A stretch of 64,000 nucleotides of DNA, from the NCBI RefSeq assembly GCF_002786295.1, contig NZ_PGTC01000017.1, forward strand, positions 310,001 to 374,000. The letters are read 5' to 3'. Both the position numbers and the translations under genes were made by a program. The DNA comes from Pseudooceanicola marinus (GTDB lineage Bacteria; Pseudomonadota; Alphaproteobacteria; Rhodobacterales; Rhodobacteraceae). Shown one piece after another: positions 17,035-25,451 of this stretch; position 1 is the stretch's first letter; each line of letters starts with the position of its first letter. The notes beneath the pieces were generated by a model. That model did no database searches and had not been told where the DNA came from. It saw only the letters and a list, made by a program, of their open reading frames with translations.

Positions 17035-18018
17035 ATGTACGTCTTTCTGGGGCTTCTGAGCCTTCTTATCCTTTGCGGTCTGGGTCTGGCCCTGAACACC
17101 CTCCTGTGGAAGCGTCGCGCCGAACAGACCGTGCCGCCGCGCGGGGCCTTCACCCGTATTTCCACCGGCCGCCTGCATTACCTCGACGTCGGCGCCGGCC
17201 CCGAGATCCTGCTGATCCACGGCCTCGGCGGCCAGATGGGCAATTTCGATTGCGGTCTGATCGACGACCTGGCGCGCGACCACCGGGTGATCGCCATCGA
17301 CCGCCCCGGCATGGGCTATTCCGACCGGCCGATGACCCACCCCTGCGCCCTGGCCGACCACGCCGAACTGATGTTCGAAATCATGGACAAGCTGGAGATC
17401 CGCAACCCGCTGGTCGTCGGGCATTCCCTGGGCGGCGCGATCGCGATGGCCATGGCGGTGCAGGACGCCGAACGCCTGCGCGGCCTGGCCCTGCTGGCGC
17501 CGTTGACCCTGCGCGCCGGCACCCCCGCCGAGGTCTTCGACGGGCTGCGGATCCGCTCGGATTTCCTGCGCTGGCTGACCGCCTGGACCGTCGCCACCCC
17601 GGCCGCGCTGCGCCAGGCGGACGCCGTGATCGACCAGGTTTACGGCCCCGAGGAGATGCCGCCGAACGCCCCCACCCAGGGGGGTGCGATGCTGACCCTG
17701 CGGCCCAGCCATTTCTACAACACCAGCCGCGACTACATGCAGTCCGGTGACGGGCTGGACGAGATGTCGCGCAAGTATGCCGGGCTGACCGTGCCCGTGC
17801 GGCTGCTTTACGGCACCGAGGATCGCATCCTCGACCCGCAGATTCATGGCGCCAAACTGGTCGGGCGTCACCCGCAGATGGGTCTGAAACTGGTGCCGGG
17901 GGGACATATGCTGCCGCTGACCCAGCCGAAGGTCTGCGCGGAGTTCATCCGCGAGGCCTCCGACAAGATGCGCGGCAGCCTGACGATCAGAAGAGCTTCG
18001 CCCGAAGTCTATCGTTGA
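17035..18018 (+). CDS. alpha/beta hydrolase with N-terminal membrane anchor
   Basis: The 327-residue protein begins with a hydrophobic segment (about 2-25), probably an inner-membrane anchor. An alpha/beta-hydrolase domain follows, with the oxyanion region IHGLGG (61-66), the nucleophile elbow GHSLGG (Ser131), an acid residue in YGTEDRILDP (about Asp263) and His in PGGHMLPL (about 286). The substrate is unknown; relatives include esterases and haloalkane/epoxide hydrolase-like enzymes. It converges with coaD and their coding ends overlap by 32 bp (17987-18018), so mRNA ends of the two genes are antisense to each other. Confidence 0.88.
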   Translation: MYVFLGLLSLLILCGLGLALNTLLWKRRAEQTVPPRGAFTRISTGRLHYLDVGAGPEILLIHGLGGQMGNFDCGLIDDLARDHRVIAIDRPGMGYSDRPMTHPCALADHAELMFEIMDKLEIRNPLVVGHSLGGAIAMAMAVQDAERLRGLALLAPLTLRAGTPAEVFDGLRIRSDFLRWLTAWTVATPAALRQADAVIDQVYGPEEMPPNAPTQGGAMLTLRPSHFYNTSRDYMQSGDGLDEMSRKYAGLTVPVRLLYGTEDRILDPQIHGAKLVGRHPQMGLKLVPGGHMLPLTQPKVCAEFIREASDKMRGSLTIRRASPEVYR

Positions 18019-18478
18019 CGTTAGGGGTGACGAATTTCGACACGTCCCCTTCCAGCCGGCAAATCTCCTTCACCAGCTTGGACGCGATCGCCTGGTGCCC
18101 CGCGTCGGCCATCAGGAAGACCGTCTCGACCGAGGAGTCCAGCGCCCGGTTCATGCCGACCATCTGGAACTCGTACTCGAAATCGGTCACGGCGCGCAGG
18201 CCACGGATGATCAGCGAGGCGCCCACGTCATGGGCGCAGTGGATCAGCAGGTTCTCGAAGGGGTGCACCACGATCTCTGTGCCGCTTTCGCGGGCCAGCG
18301 GTCCGATCTCGGCCTCGATCATCTCCACCCGTTCCTCCAGCGAGAACAGCGGCCCCTTGTCGCGGTTGATCGCAACGCCGATCACCAGCCGGTCGACCAG
18401 CAGCGTCGCCCGCCGGATGATGTCGATATGGCCCAGCGTGACAGGGTCGAACGTCCCAGGGTAAAGACCGATACGCAT
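17987..18478 (-). CDS. coaD: phosphopantetheine adenylyltransferase
   Basis: CoaD transfers AMP from ATP to 4'-phosphopantetheine, the penultimate step of coenzyme A synthesis. The 163-residue protein starts MRIGLYPGTFDPVTLGHIDII, with the TxxH nucleotidyltransferase motif (T10, H18 region), and has SLEERVEMI, LIIRGLRAVTDFEYEFQMVGMNR and SKLVKEICRLEGDVS, all typical. The ATG at 18476-18478 has GGAGCAGCCAC upstream; a longer in-frame extension is not homologous. Upstream (18511-18527) is an inverted repeat ACGCAA-N5-TTGCGT of unknown meaning. Confidence 0.96.
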   Translation of the reverse strand: MRIGLYPGTFDPVTLGHIDIIRRATLLVDRLVIGVAINRDKGPLFSLEERVEMIEAEIGPLARESGTEIVVHPFENLLIHCAHDVGASLIIRGLRAVTDFEYEFQMVGMNRALDSSVETVFLMADAGHQAIASKLVKEICRLEGDVSKFVTPNVNDRLRAKLF

Positions 18479-18619
18479 GTGGCTGCTCCTCCGCTTGCAC
18501 CTGCAGCGCACGCAACAATATTGCGTCCTGGAATGCAAGCGGGAAGCAAGTAATTTCTGGGCCGAACGCCGGTCCGCGCCGATGCTGCATGCGCAAACAT
18601 CGGCAACGGCGCCAGGCCG

Positions 18620-19054
18620 TCAGTGCCCCATGATCATGCCTTCCAGCGCATCCTTCTCGGCCGCCAACTGCGACAGCCGCGCCTTCACGACATCGCCGAT
18701 CGTGACGATGCCGACCAGCACGCCATCCTGCACCACCGGCATGTGGCGGAACCGGCCCTCGGTCATCTTGGTCAGCACCTCGTCCGAGTTCATCTCCAGC
18801 GAGCAGCAGATCGGGTGCTTGGTCATCAGGTCCGCCGCGGTCAGCTCCATCAGGCCTTCGCCCCGGCTGGCCAGCGCCCGCACGATGTCGCGCTCCGACA
18901 GGATCCCCTCGGCGGCCTCTCCGTCGCTGCTGACAACCACGCCACCGATCCGCTTCTCCCGCAGGATCTGTGTCACTTCGCTGATCGACACCTCCGGCTT
19001 CACGGTGAAAACGCCTTCGGTGTCCTTGGCCTTGAGAATCTGCTGAACCAGCAT
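18620..19054 (-). CDS. CBS-domain pair protein
   Basis: The 144-residue protein consists of two CBS domains (about 5-65 and 75-135) and nothing else. Key segments are VFTVKPEVSISEVTQILREKRIGGVVV and HMPVVQDGVLVGIVTIGDVVKARL. Such stand-alone modules bind adenosine nucleotides and act as energy sensors on partner proteins; no partner is evident here. The start chosen (ATG 19052-19054) has GGAGGAG six bases upstream. It lies between coaD and a LysR gene on the same strand but with separate spacing. Confidence 0.9.
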   Translation of the reverse strand: MLVQQILKAKDTEGVFTVKPEVSISEVTQILREKRIGGVVVSSDGEAAEGILSERDIVRALASRGEGLMELTAADLMTKHPICCSLEMNSDEVLTKMTEGRFRHMPVVQDGVLVGIVTIGDVVKARLSQLAAEKDALEGMIMGH

Positions 19055-19119
19055 CGGGTCTCCTCCCTGGGTTGAACCTGTCTCCTCACCCTCAAGCGTC
19101 CCCCGGTTGCTCCAACCTG

Positions 19120-20013
19120 TCAAGAGAGCCCTTCCTTCCGGTTAATCTCGGCCCGCAGCCGCTCGGACAGCAGCGCGGCGAAGCGGTTGAGCCGTTCCAG
19201 GCGCGCGTCGTCCTGGTGCCGCACCAGGTAGAAGCTGCGTGTCAGGCGGGTCTGATCGGGCAGGATGCGGCAGAGATCCGGATGGTGCGGTAGAGAGAAG
19301 TCGTGCAGCACGCCAAGGCCTGCGCCGCCTGCGACCCAGTGGTACTGCACCGAGACGGAGTTCGAGGCCAGCTTCACCCGGTCCACCCCGATCTCTTCGA
19401 GATAATCCAACTCCTTGTCGAAGATCATGTCGGGGATGTAGCCGACCATGCGGTGACCGCGCAGATCATCGAGGCTGCGGATCGGCGGGTGCCGGTCGAG
19501 GTAGCCGCATGTCGCCGCCAGTGTCAGATGATAATCCGACACCTTCTGCACCAGCAGCCGCCCGGCGGTCGGCGCGCTGACGGTCACCGCCATGTCGGCC
19601 TCACGGCGGGAGAGGTTGAACAGCCGCGGCAGGGCGACGATCTGGATCTCCAGCTCCGGGTTGTCGTCGAGGATGCGGGCACAGACATCGGGCAGCAGGA
19701 AGTTCGCCACCCCGTCGGGCGCACCGATGCGGATCTGCCCCGACAAGCCCTGCGCCCCCTGCCCGGCCACCTCCGCCTGGCCCGCCAGCAGCGCGGCCTC
19801 GGCCTGCACCGCGTGGCCCATCAGGCGGGCGCCCGCCTCGGTCAACGCATAGCCCTGGGGCGACTTGGCAAAAAGCGCGGCGCCGGTTTCCTCCTCCAGC
19901 CGGGCGATGCGGCGGCTGACCGTTGCCGGGTCGATGCGCAGCCCGCGCGCCGCCGCCGACAGGCTTTCGCGGCGGGCCACCGCCAGGAACACCCGCAGAT
20001 CATCCCAGTTCAT
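19120..20013 (-). CDS. LysR-family regulator, divergent from the valine catabolism genes
   Basis: The 297-residue protein starts MNWDDLRVFLAVARRESLSAAARGLRIDPATVSRRIARLEEETG, a LysR winged helix, followed by a substrate-binding-fold domain. It is transcribed away from mmsA across 110 bp that contain two palindromes 41 bp apart, the arrangement expected for LysR recognition and activation sites. It is therefore the likely regulator of the mmsA-to-mmsB cluster, with an intermediate of valine or methylmalonate-semialdehyde metabolism as a possible effector; this is inferred from position. Confidence 0.9.
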   Translation of the reverse strand: MNWDDLRVFLAVARRESLSAAARGLRIDPATVSRRIARLEEETGAALFAKSPQGYALTEAGARLMGHAVQAEAALLAGQAEVAGQGAQGLSGQIRIGAPDGVANFLLPDVCARILDDNPELEIQIVALPRLFNLSRREADMAVTVSAPTAGRLLVQKVSDYHLTLAATCGYLDRHPPIRSLDDLRGHRMVGYIPDMIFDKELDYLEEIGVDRVKLASNSVSVQYHWVAGGAGLGVLHDFSLPHHPDLCRILPDQTRLTRSFYLVRHQDDARLERLNRFAALLSERLRAEINRKEGLS

Positions 20014-20039
20014 CGCTCACCCGCCTTTCACACCTGCAT

Positions 20040-20090
20040 TTTTGCAAAACCTCTTTGCCGATTTTCCTCTTCAACAGGTATTTGCGCAAG
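20040..20090. promoter_or_regulatory. divergent LysR/mmsA control region with paired palindromes
   Basis: TTTTGCAAAA (20040-20049) and TTTGCGCAAG (20081-20090) are centred 41 bp apart, four helical turns. A possible mmsA promoter is TTGCCG (20055-20060), 18 bp, TATTTG (20079-20084), so one palindrome is just upstream of the -35 and the other overlaps the -10. Confidence 0.5.
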
Positions 20091-20123
20091 AGTAACCTGA
20101 TCACAAATTCTCAGGAGGATCCT

Positions 20124-21623
20124 ATGCAGGAACTGACCCATTTCATCGACGGCGCCCATGTAAAGGGCACCTCGGGCCGCTTCACCAACGTCATGAACCC
20201 CGCGACCGGCGAAGTGATCGCCAAGGTGCCGCTGGCCACCGTGGACGAGCTGAACCACGCCGTGGAACGCGCCGCCGAGGCGCAGGTCAAATGGGGCGCC
20301 ACCAACCCGCAGCGCCGCGCCCGGGTGATGATGAAATTCGGCGCCCTGATCAACGAACACATGGACGAGCTGGCCGAGCTGGTGTCGAAAGAGCACGGCA
20401 AGACCCTGCCCGATGGCCGGGGCGACGTGCAGCGTGGCCTGGAAGTGGTCGAGGTTTGCATGGGCGCGCCGCACATGCTGAAGGGCGAATACATGAACGA
20501 CGGCGGGCCGGGCATCGACCTCTACTCGATGCGTCAGCCGCTTGGCGTCGTGGCCGGCATCACGCCGTTCAACTTCCCCGCCATGATCCCGCTGTGGAAG
20601 ATGGCGCCCGCGCTGGCCGCCGGCAACGCGATGATCCTGAAGCCTTCGGAACGCTGCCCCTCCACCTCGCTGCGCCTCGCCGAGCTGATCAAGGAAGCCG
20701 GCCTGCCCGACGGTGTGCTGCAGGTCGTCAACGGTGACAAGGAAGTGGTCGACGCGATCCTGGATAACGAGACCGTGCAGGCCGTCGGCTTCGTCGGGTC
20801 GACCCCGATCGCCCAGTACATCTACGGCCGGGCCGCCACCAACGGCAAGCGCGCCCAGTGCTTCGGCGGCGCCAAGAACCACATGATCATCATGCCCGAC
20901 GCGGACATGGACAAGGCCGCCGACGCGCTGGTCGGGGCGGGCTTCGGCGCGGCTGGCGAACGCTGCATGGCGATCTCCGTCGCCGTGCCCGTGGGCGAGA
21001 AGACCGCCGACACGCTGATCGAGAAGCTGATCCCGCGCATCGAGAAACTGAAGGTCGGCCCCTACACCTCCGAGGACGAGGTGGATTACGGCCCCGTCAT
21101 CACCGCCGCCGCGAAGGAGCGGATCGAGGGGCTGATCTCCTCCGGCGTGGAGCAGGGCGCGACCCTGGTGAAGGATGGCCGCGGCTTCTCCCTTCAGGGC
21201 TACGAAGAAGGCTTCTACGTGGGCCCGACGCTGTTCGACAACGTCACCGCCGACATGGACATCTACAAGGAAGAGGTCTTCGGCCCCGTCCTCAGCCAGG
21301 TTCGCGCCGAGACCTACGAGGAGGCGCTGAAGCTGACGATGGACAACCAGTACGGCAACGGCACCTCGATCTTCACCGCCGATGGCGACACCGCGCGCGA
21401 CTTCGCCAACCGGGTGAACGTGGGCATGGTCGGCATCAACTTCCCGATCCCGGTGCCGCTTTCGTACTTCACCTTCGGCGGCTGGAAGAAATCGGCCTTC
21501 GGCGACCTGAACCAGTACGGCCCCGACGCCTTCCGCTTCTACACCAAGACCAAGACCGTCACGGCGCGCTGGTTCTCGGGTATCAAGGAAGGTGGCGAGT
21601 TCAACTTCAAGGCAATGGACTGA
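20124..21623 (+). CDS. mmsA: methylmalonate-semialdehyde dehydrogenase (CoA-acylating)
   Basis: MmsA oxidises methylmalonate semialdehyde to propionyl-CoA in valine degradation, and malonate semialdehyde to acetyl-CoA. The 499-residue aldehyde dehydrogenase has FNFPAMIPLWKMAPALAAGNAMILKPSE (about 149-176), GFVGSTPIAQYI, and the catalytic Cys281 in AAGERCMAISV, the MmsA variant with methionine and alanine after Cys. It ends in the family-typical ARWFSG. The ATG at 20124 follows AGGAGGATCCT. It heads a valine catabolism cluster containing isobutyryl-CoA dehydrogenase, HIBYL-CoA hydrolase and mmsB. Confidence 0.95.
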   Translation: MQELTHFIDGAHVKGTSGRFTNVMNPATGEVIAKVPLATVDELNHAVERAAEAQVKWGATNPQRRARVMMKFGALINEHMDELAELVSKEHGKTLPDGRGDVQRGLEVVEVCMGAPHMLKGEYMNDGGPGIDLYSMRQPLGVVAGITPFNFPAMIPLWKMAPALAAGNAMILKPSERCPSTSLRLAELIKEAGLPDGVLQVVNGDKEVVDAILDNETVQAVGFVGSTPIAQYIYGRAATNGKRAQCFGGAKNHMIIMPDADMDKAADALVGAGFGAAGERCMAISVAVPVGEKTADTLIEKLIPRIEKLKVGPYTSEDEVDYGPVITAAAKERIEGLISSGVEQGATLVKDGRGFSLQGYEEGFYVGPTLFDNVTADMDIYKEEVFGPVLSQVRAETYEEALKLTMDNQYGNGTSIFTADGDTARDFANRVNVGMVGINFPIPVPLSYFTFGGWKKSAFGDLNQYGPDAFRFYTKTKTVTARWFSGIKEGGEFNFKAMD

Positions 21624-21630
21624 TCCAAGG

Positions 21631-21660
21631 GGGCGGCTTTCGGGCCGCCCCATTTGGTTT
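21631..21660 (+). terminator. weak terminator after mmsA
   Basis: A 7-bp stem GGGCGGC/GCCGCCC (21631-21637 with 21644-21650) is followed by CATTTGGTTT. The T run is poor, so partial read-through into the valine genes downstream is plausible. Confidence 0.5.
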
Positions 21661-21826
21661 GCCGGCCCGGAGCAGGCCGGACACAGGGAGGAGGACCAGC
21701 ACAAATCGCCACCAAGGTTGGCAAGTCGGCCGAAATCGACGCCATGCGACCATGCGGCACCGTAGACGGGCACGGTCGCGATGATACAGACTTCGGGCAC
21801 TCCGACCTGTCTTCAAGGCGCCCAGC

Positions 21827-22249
21827 ATGTCCTGTGACTACACGATCCTGACGTCCTTCGGCCTGGCCTATATCCGCCTGGCCGGCATCGTCCGCCCCGG
21901 TGACAGCCTGCGATCCCTCACCCGGTTCGCGCGCGATCCCGAGGCCACGCCGGACCTGAACCAGCTGCTGGACATGCGCGACGTGACGGGAATGAAGCTG
22001 GACGTGCTGGACCTGCTGCGGATGCATGCCCGCAAGGCCGAAATATTCGCGCCGTCGGAACATGACCGGCTGTTCGTGCATCTCGCGGATACCCCGATGG
22101 CCCGAAAGGTGGCAGGCTACGTGGTGAAGAGCTGGGACAAGGTGCCCGGCATCACCCACAGGATCGTCCCGGATGAAGAGCAGGCGCTGGACATCCTGGG
22201 ATTGAGACAGAGAACGATAGAGGCCCTGATCCAGCAGCAACGCGCCTGA
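21827..22249 (+). CDS. hypothetical protein, SpoIIAA/STAS-like
   Basis: This 140-residue protein (start MSCDYTILTSFGLAYIRLAG) has the alternating strand-helix pattern of SpoIIAA/STAS-like proteins, with a segment LLDMRDVTGM resembling the DLSxVT block of that group. No catalytic residues, signal peptide or membrane span are seen. I recall related unnamed proteins of about 140 residues in Rhodobacteraceae. It interrupts the valine cluster between mmsA and the acyl-CoA dehydrogenase, 56 bp before the latter, without an obvious metabolic role. Confidence 0.65.
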   Translation: MSCDYTILTSFGLAYIRLAGIVRPGDSLRSLTRFARDPEATPDLNQLLDMRDVTGMKLDVLDLLRMHARKAEIFAPSEHDRLFVHLADTPMARKVAGYVVKSWDKVPGITHRIVPDEEQALDILGLRQRTIEALIQQQRA

Positions 22250-22305
22250 GGAGAGGTGTGGCGCCAACCGCGGACAGGGCTGGAACTAAGGCGGGAGGAG
22301 AACCC

Positions 22306-23445
22306 ATGGATTTCGCGCTCAGCGAGGAACAACAGGCCATTTTCGACATGGCCCGCAGCTTTGGCCAGGATCGCATCGCGCCCAATGCGCTGGCCTGGGA
22401 AGAGGCCGGGGACATCCCCAAGGATCTCTGGCCCAAGGTGGGCGAGCTGGGCTTCGGCGGTCTTTACGTCAGTGAGGAGAGCGGCGGCGCGGGGCTGACC
22501 CGGCTGGACGCCACGCTGGTCTTCGAGGCGCTGTCGATGGCCTGCCCGTCCGTCGCGGCCTTCCTGTCGATCCACAACATGTGTGCCAAGATGCTGGACG
22601 CCTTCGGCAGCGACGCCCTGAAAGCCGAGTTGCTGCCCGACGTCCTGTCGATGCAGCGCGTCCTGTCCTACTGCCTGACCGAACCCGGCAGCGGATCCGA
22701 CGCCGCCGCGCTGAAGACCCGGGCCGCGGCGACCGAGGGCGGCTATGCCCTGACCGGCACCAAGGCCTTCATCTCCGGCGGGGGCTATTCCGATGGCTAC
22801 CTAGTGATGGCCCGCACCGGCGGCGACGGCCCCAAGGGCATCTCGACCCTCTACGTGCCCGACGGCACCCCCGGCCTCAGCTTCGGCGGGCTGGAACGCA
22901 AGATGGGCTGGAAGAGCCAGCCGACCCGGCAGGTGCAATTCGACGGCTGTGAGGTGCCCGCCAGCTACCTGCTGGGCGAAGAGGGGCGCGGGTTCGCCTA
23001 TGCGATGATGGGCCTCGACGGCGGACGCCTGAACATCGCGTCGTGCTCCCTGGGCGCCGCCCAGGCCGCGCTGGATGCCACCATCGCCTACATGGGCGAA
23101 CGCCGCGCCTTCGGCAAATCCCTGTCCGAGTTCCAGGCCCTGCAGTTCCGCCTGGCCGACCTGGAGATCGAGTTGCAGGCCGCCCGCGTCTTCCTGCGCC
23201 AGGCCGCCTGGAAACTGGACCAGGGCGCGCCGGATGCGACCAAGCATTGCGCGATGGCCAAGAAATTCGTCACCGAGGCCGGATCGAAGATCGTCAATCA
23301 ATGCCTGCAACTGCACGGCGGCTACGGTTACCTTGCGGATTACGGAATCGAGAAACTGGTGCGGGATCTGCGTGTGCACGAGATCCTCGAAGGCACGAAC
23401 GAGATCATGCGCCTCATCACGGCAAGGAGCCTTCTGTCCACATGA
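22306..23445 (+). CDS. acyl-CoA dehydrogenase, probably isobutyryl-CoA dehydrogenase
   Basis: The 379-residue flavoprotein has the usual acyl-CoA dehydrogenase layout: N-terminal helical domain (MDFALSEEQQAIFDMARSF), beta domain with YCLTEPGSGSDAAALKTRA (about 120-138), and a C-terminal helical domain with QLHGGYGYLADYGIEKLVRDLRVHEILEGTNEIMR. The Glu in LEGTNE is the expected catalytic base. Its place beside HIBYL-CoA hydrolase, mmsA and mmsB makes isobutyryl-CoA the likely substrate, the third step of valine breakdown. The start has GGGAGGAG upstream. Its stop overlaps the next start as ATGA. Confidence 0.92.
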   Translation: MDFALSEEQQAIFDMARSFGQDRIAPNALAWEEAGDIPKDLWPKVGELGFGGLYVSEESGGAGLTRLDATLVFEALSMACPSVAAFLSIHNMCAKMLDAFGSDALKAELLPDVLSMQRVLSYCLTEPGSGSDAAALKTRAAATEGGYALTGTKAFISGGGYSDGYLVMARTGGDGPKGISTLYVPDGTPGLSFGGLERKMGWKSQPTRQVQFDGCEVPASYLLGEEGRGFAYAMMGLDGGRLNIASCSLGAAQAALDATIAYMGERRAFGKSLSEFQALQFRLADLEIELQAARVFLRQAAWKLDQGAPDATKHCAMAKKFVTEAGSKIVNQCLQLHGGYGYLADYGIEKLVRDLRVHEILEGTNEIMRLITARSLLST

Positions 23446-24476
23446 ACGATCTTTCCATCCGGCGCGACGGACGCGCCGGGCGCATCACCCTGACGCGGGA
23501 AAAGGCGTTGAACGCGCTGTCGCATGACATGGCGCTGGAGATCGAAAGGGCGCTGCTGGCCTGGCGGGAGGACCCCGAGGTGGCGCTGGTGCTGATCGAC
23601 GCCGAGGGCGATAAGGCCTTCTGCGCCGGTGGCGACATCCGCGAGATGTACGAGACCGGACGCGCGGGCGATTTCGACTATGGCCGCCGCTTCTGGCGCG
23701 ACGAATACCGTATGAACGCCCTGCTGGCCGAATATCCCAAGCCCATCGTCAGCTTCCTGCATGGCTTCGTCATGGGCGGCGGCGTGGGCGTCGGCTGTCA
23801 TGTCGCCACCCGGGTCGTGGGCGAAAGCGCCCGGATTTCGATGCCCGAATGCGGCATCGGGCTGGTGCCGGACGTGGGCGGCTCGCTCCTCCTGGCGCGC
23901 GCGCCCGGACGGCTTGGCGCCTATCTTGGCCTGACGGGCGCCCGCATGGGCCCCGGCGACGCGATCCACGCCGGATTTGCCGATCTCTTCCTGGCGGAGG
24001 AGGAATGGGAGGCCGCCAAGGCGGAGCTCTGCGCCAGCGGCAGCGTCGAGGCCCTGGAAGAGGCCGGGCATTACGCCCCCGCCTCCCGCCTCGCCGAAAA
24101 CCAGGCCTACCTTGATGCGCTCTTCGCCGGCGACAACCTGCCCGAGATCGTCGAGGAACTGGCCGCCGAGGATGGGGAGGAACTGGCGGACAAGGCGCTG
24201 AAGGCCATTCGCGCGGGGTGTCCCCTGTCGATGGCCGCCACGCTGGAGATGCTGCGCCGCCTGCATGACGAGGCCGACATCCGCGCCGCACTGTCGCTGG
24301 AATACCGCTTCACCTACCGCTCGATGAGCGAGGGCGATTTCATCGAGGGCGTCCGCGCCCAGATCATCGACCGCGACCGCAAGCCGAAGTGGAGCTACGG
24401 GCTGGACATCGCCGAGGAGGAGGTTTCGGCGATGCTGGCGCCGCTGGACGCGGAACTGAGCTTCGACGGGCCCTGA
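23442..24476 (+). CDS. 3-hydroxyisobutyryl-CoA hydrolase (enoyl-CoA hydratase/isomerase family)
   Basis: The 344-residue crotonase-fold protein hydrolyses 3-hydroxyisobutyryl-CoA to free 3-hydroxyisobutyrate in valine degradation. Crotonase features are FCAGGDIREMYE (about 62-73) and GFVMGGGVGVGCHVATRV (oxyanion hole), followed by MPECGIGLVPDVGGS with the catalytic Glu/Asp region. The extra C-terminal helical domain of about 100 residues distinguishes HIBCH from simple enoyl-CoA hydratases of about 260 residues. Its ATG overlaps the acyl-CoA dehydrogenase stop by four bases (ATGA), so translation is probably coupled. Confidence 0.92.
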   Translation: MNDLSIRRDGRAGRITLTREKALNALSHDMALEIERALLAWREDPEVALVLIDAEGDKAFCAGGDIREMYETGRAGDFDYGRRFWRDEYRMNALLAEYPKPIVSFLHGFVMGGGVGVGCHVATRVVGESARISMPECGIGLVPDVGGSLLLARAPGRLGAYLGLTGARMGPGDAIHAGFADLFLAEEEWEAAKAELCASGSVEALEEAGHYAPASRLAENQAYLDALFAGDNLPEIVEELAAEDGEELADKALKAIRAGCPLSMAATLEMLRRLHDEADIRAALSLEYRFTYRSMSEGDFIEGVRAQIIDRDRKPKWSYGLDIAEEEVSAMLAPLDAELSFDGP

Positions 24477-24511
24477 GCCCGCGAGACAAGGACAAGAGGG
24501 AGGAGAACATC

Positions 24512-25384
24512 ATGAAGATCGGGTTCATCGGTCTGGGCAACATGGGGTCGCACATGGCCCGCAACCTGGCCGCCGCAGGCCACGACGTCACCGGCTACGA
24601 CATGTCGCCGGTGCGGGTGCCGGGCGTGCCGCTGGCCAATACCGCCGCCGACGCCGCAGAGGGCGCCGAGGTGGTCATCACCATGCTGCCAAATGGCGAG
24701 ATCCTGCGCCAGGTCTCCGAACAGATCCAGCCGGCGATGAAGGCGGGCGCCTGCCATCTGGATTGCTCCACCGTGGATGTCGACAGCGCCCGCGCCGTGG
24801 CCGAGAGCGCAAGCGACCGCGGCCTGCTGGCCATGGATGCGCCGGTCTCGGGCGGAACGGGCGGCGCCGACGCGGGCACGCTGACCTTCATGGCGGGCGG
24901 GCCCGAGGAGGCCTTCGCGCTCGTCTCGCCGCTCTTCGAGATCATGGGCCAGAAGGCCGTGCATTGCGGCGGCGCGGGCAACGGCCAGGCGGCGAAGATC
25001 TGCAACAACATGATCCTGGGCGTGACCATGATCGCCACCTGCGAGGCCTTCGCCCTGGCCGACCAGCTGGGGCTGGACCGGCAGGCGATGTTCGACGTGG
25101 TCTCCACCTCTTCGGGCTACAGCTGGTCGATGAACGCCTATTGCCCCGCGCCGGGCGTGGGGCCGAAGTCGCCCGCAGACAACGACTACACCCCCGGCTT
25201 CGCCGCCGCCCTGATGCTGAAGGACCTGCGCCTGTCGCAACTGGCGGCGCAAAGCAGCGGCGCCGAGACGCCCATGGGGTCTGCGGCCGAGGCGCTCTAT
25301 TCCCGCTTCGTCGAGGAGGAAGGCGGCGGCGACAAGGACTTCTCCGCCATGCTGCCCCGCTTCTCGCGCCTCAACGGCGCCTGA
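24512..25384 (+). CDS. mmsB: 3-hydroxyisobutyrate dehydrogenase
   Basis: MmsB oxidises 3-hydroxyisobutyrate to methylmalonate semialdehyde with NAD, feeding MmsA. The 290-residue protein has the Rossmann start MKIGFIGLGNMGSHMARNL, the substrate motif DAPVSGGTGGADAGTLTFM (about 109-127), the catalytic Lys162 in GNGQAAKICNN, and KDLRLSQ near the C-terminus. The ATG at 24512 follows GGGAGGAGAACATC, 35 bp after the hydrolase stop. It ends the valine cluster; the branched-chain keto-acid dehydrogenase and enoyl-CoA hydratase steps are not in this window. Confidence 0.96.
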   Translation: MKIGFIGLGNMGSHMARNLAAAGHDVTGYDMSPVRVPGVPLANTAADAAEGAEVVITMLPNGEILRQVSEQIQPAMKAGACHLDCSTVDVDSARAVAESASDRGLLAMDAPVSGGTGGADAGTLTFMAGGPEEAFALVSPLFEIMGQKAVHCGGAGNGQAAKICNNMILGVTMIATCEAFALADQLGLDRQAMFDVVSTSSGYSWSMNAYCPAPGVGPKSPADNDYTPGFAAALMLKDLRLSQLAAQSSGAETPMGSAAEALYSRFVEEEGGGDKDFSAMLPRFSRLNGA

Positions 25385-25451
25385 CCTTGTCTCCCTCCCC
25401 TGCCCCCACTAGGCTTTGCCCGGGGGCAAGGGATCGGGCAAGGGACCGGCA

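Noticed and set aside
17987-18018. The 32-bp overlap of the hydrolase and coaD ends as an assembly or annotation error.
   Set aside because: Both proteins keep plausible family-length C-termini in this overlap, and convergent overlaps of this size are common in compact genomes.
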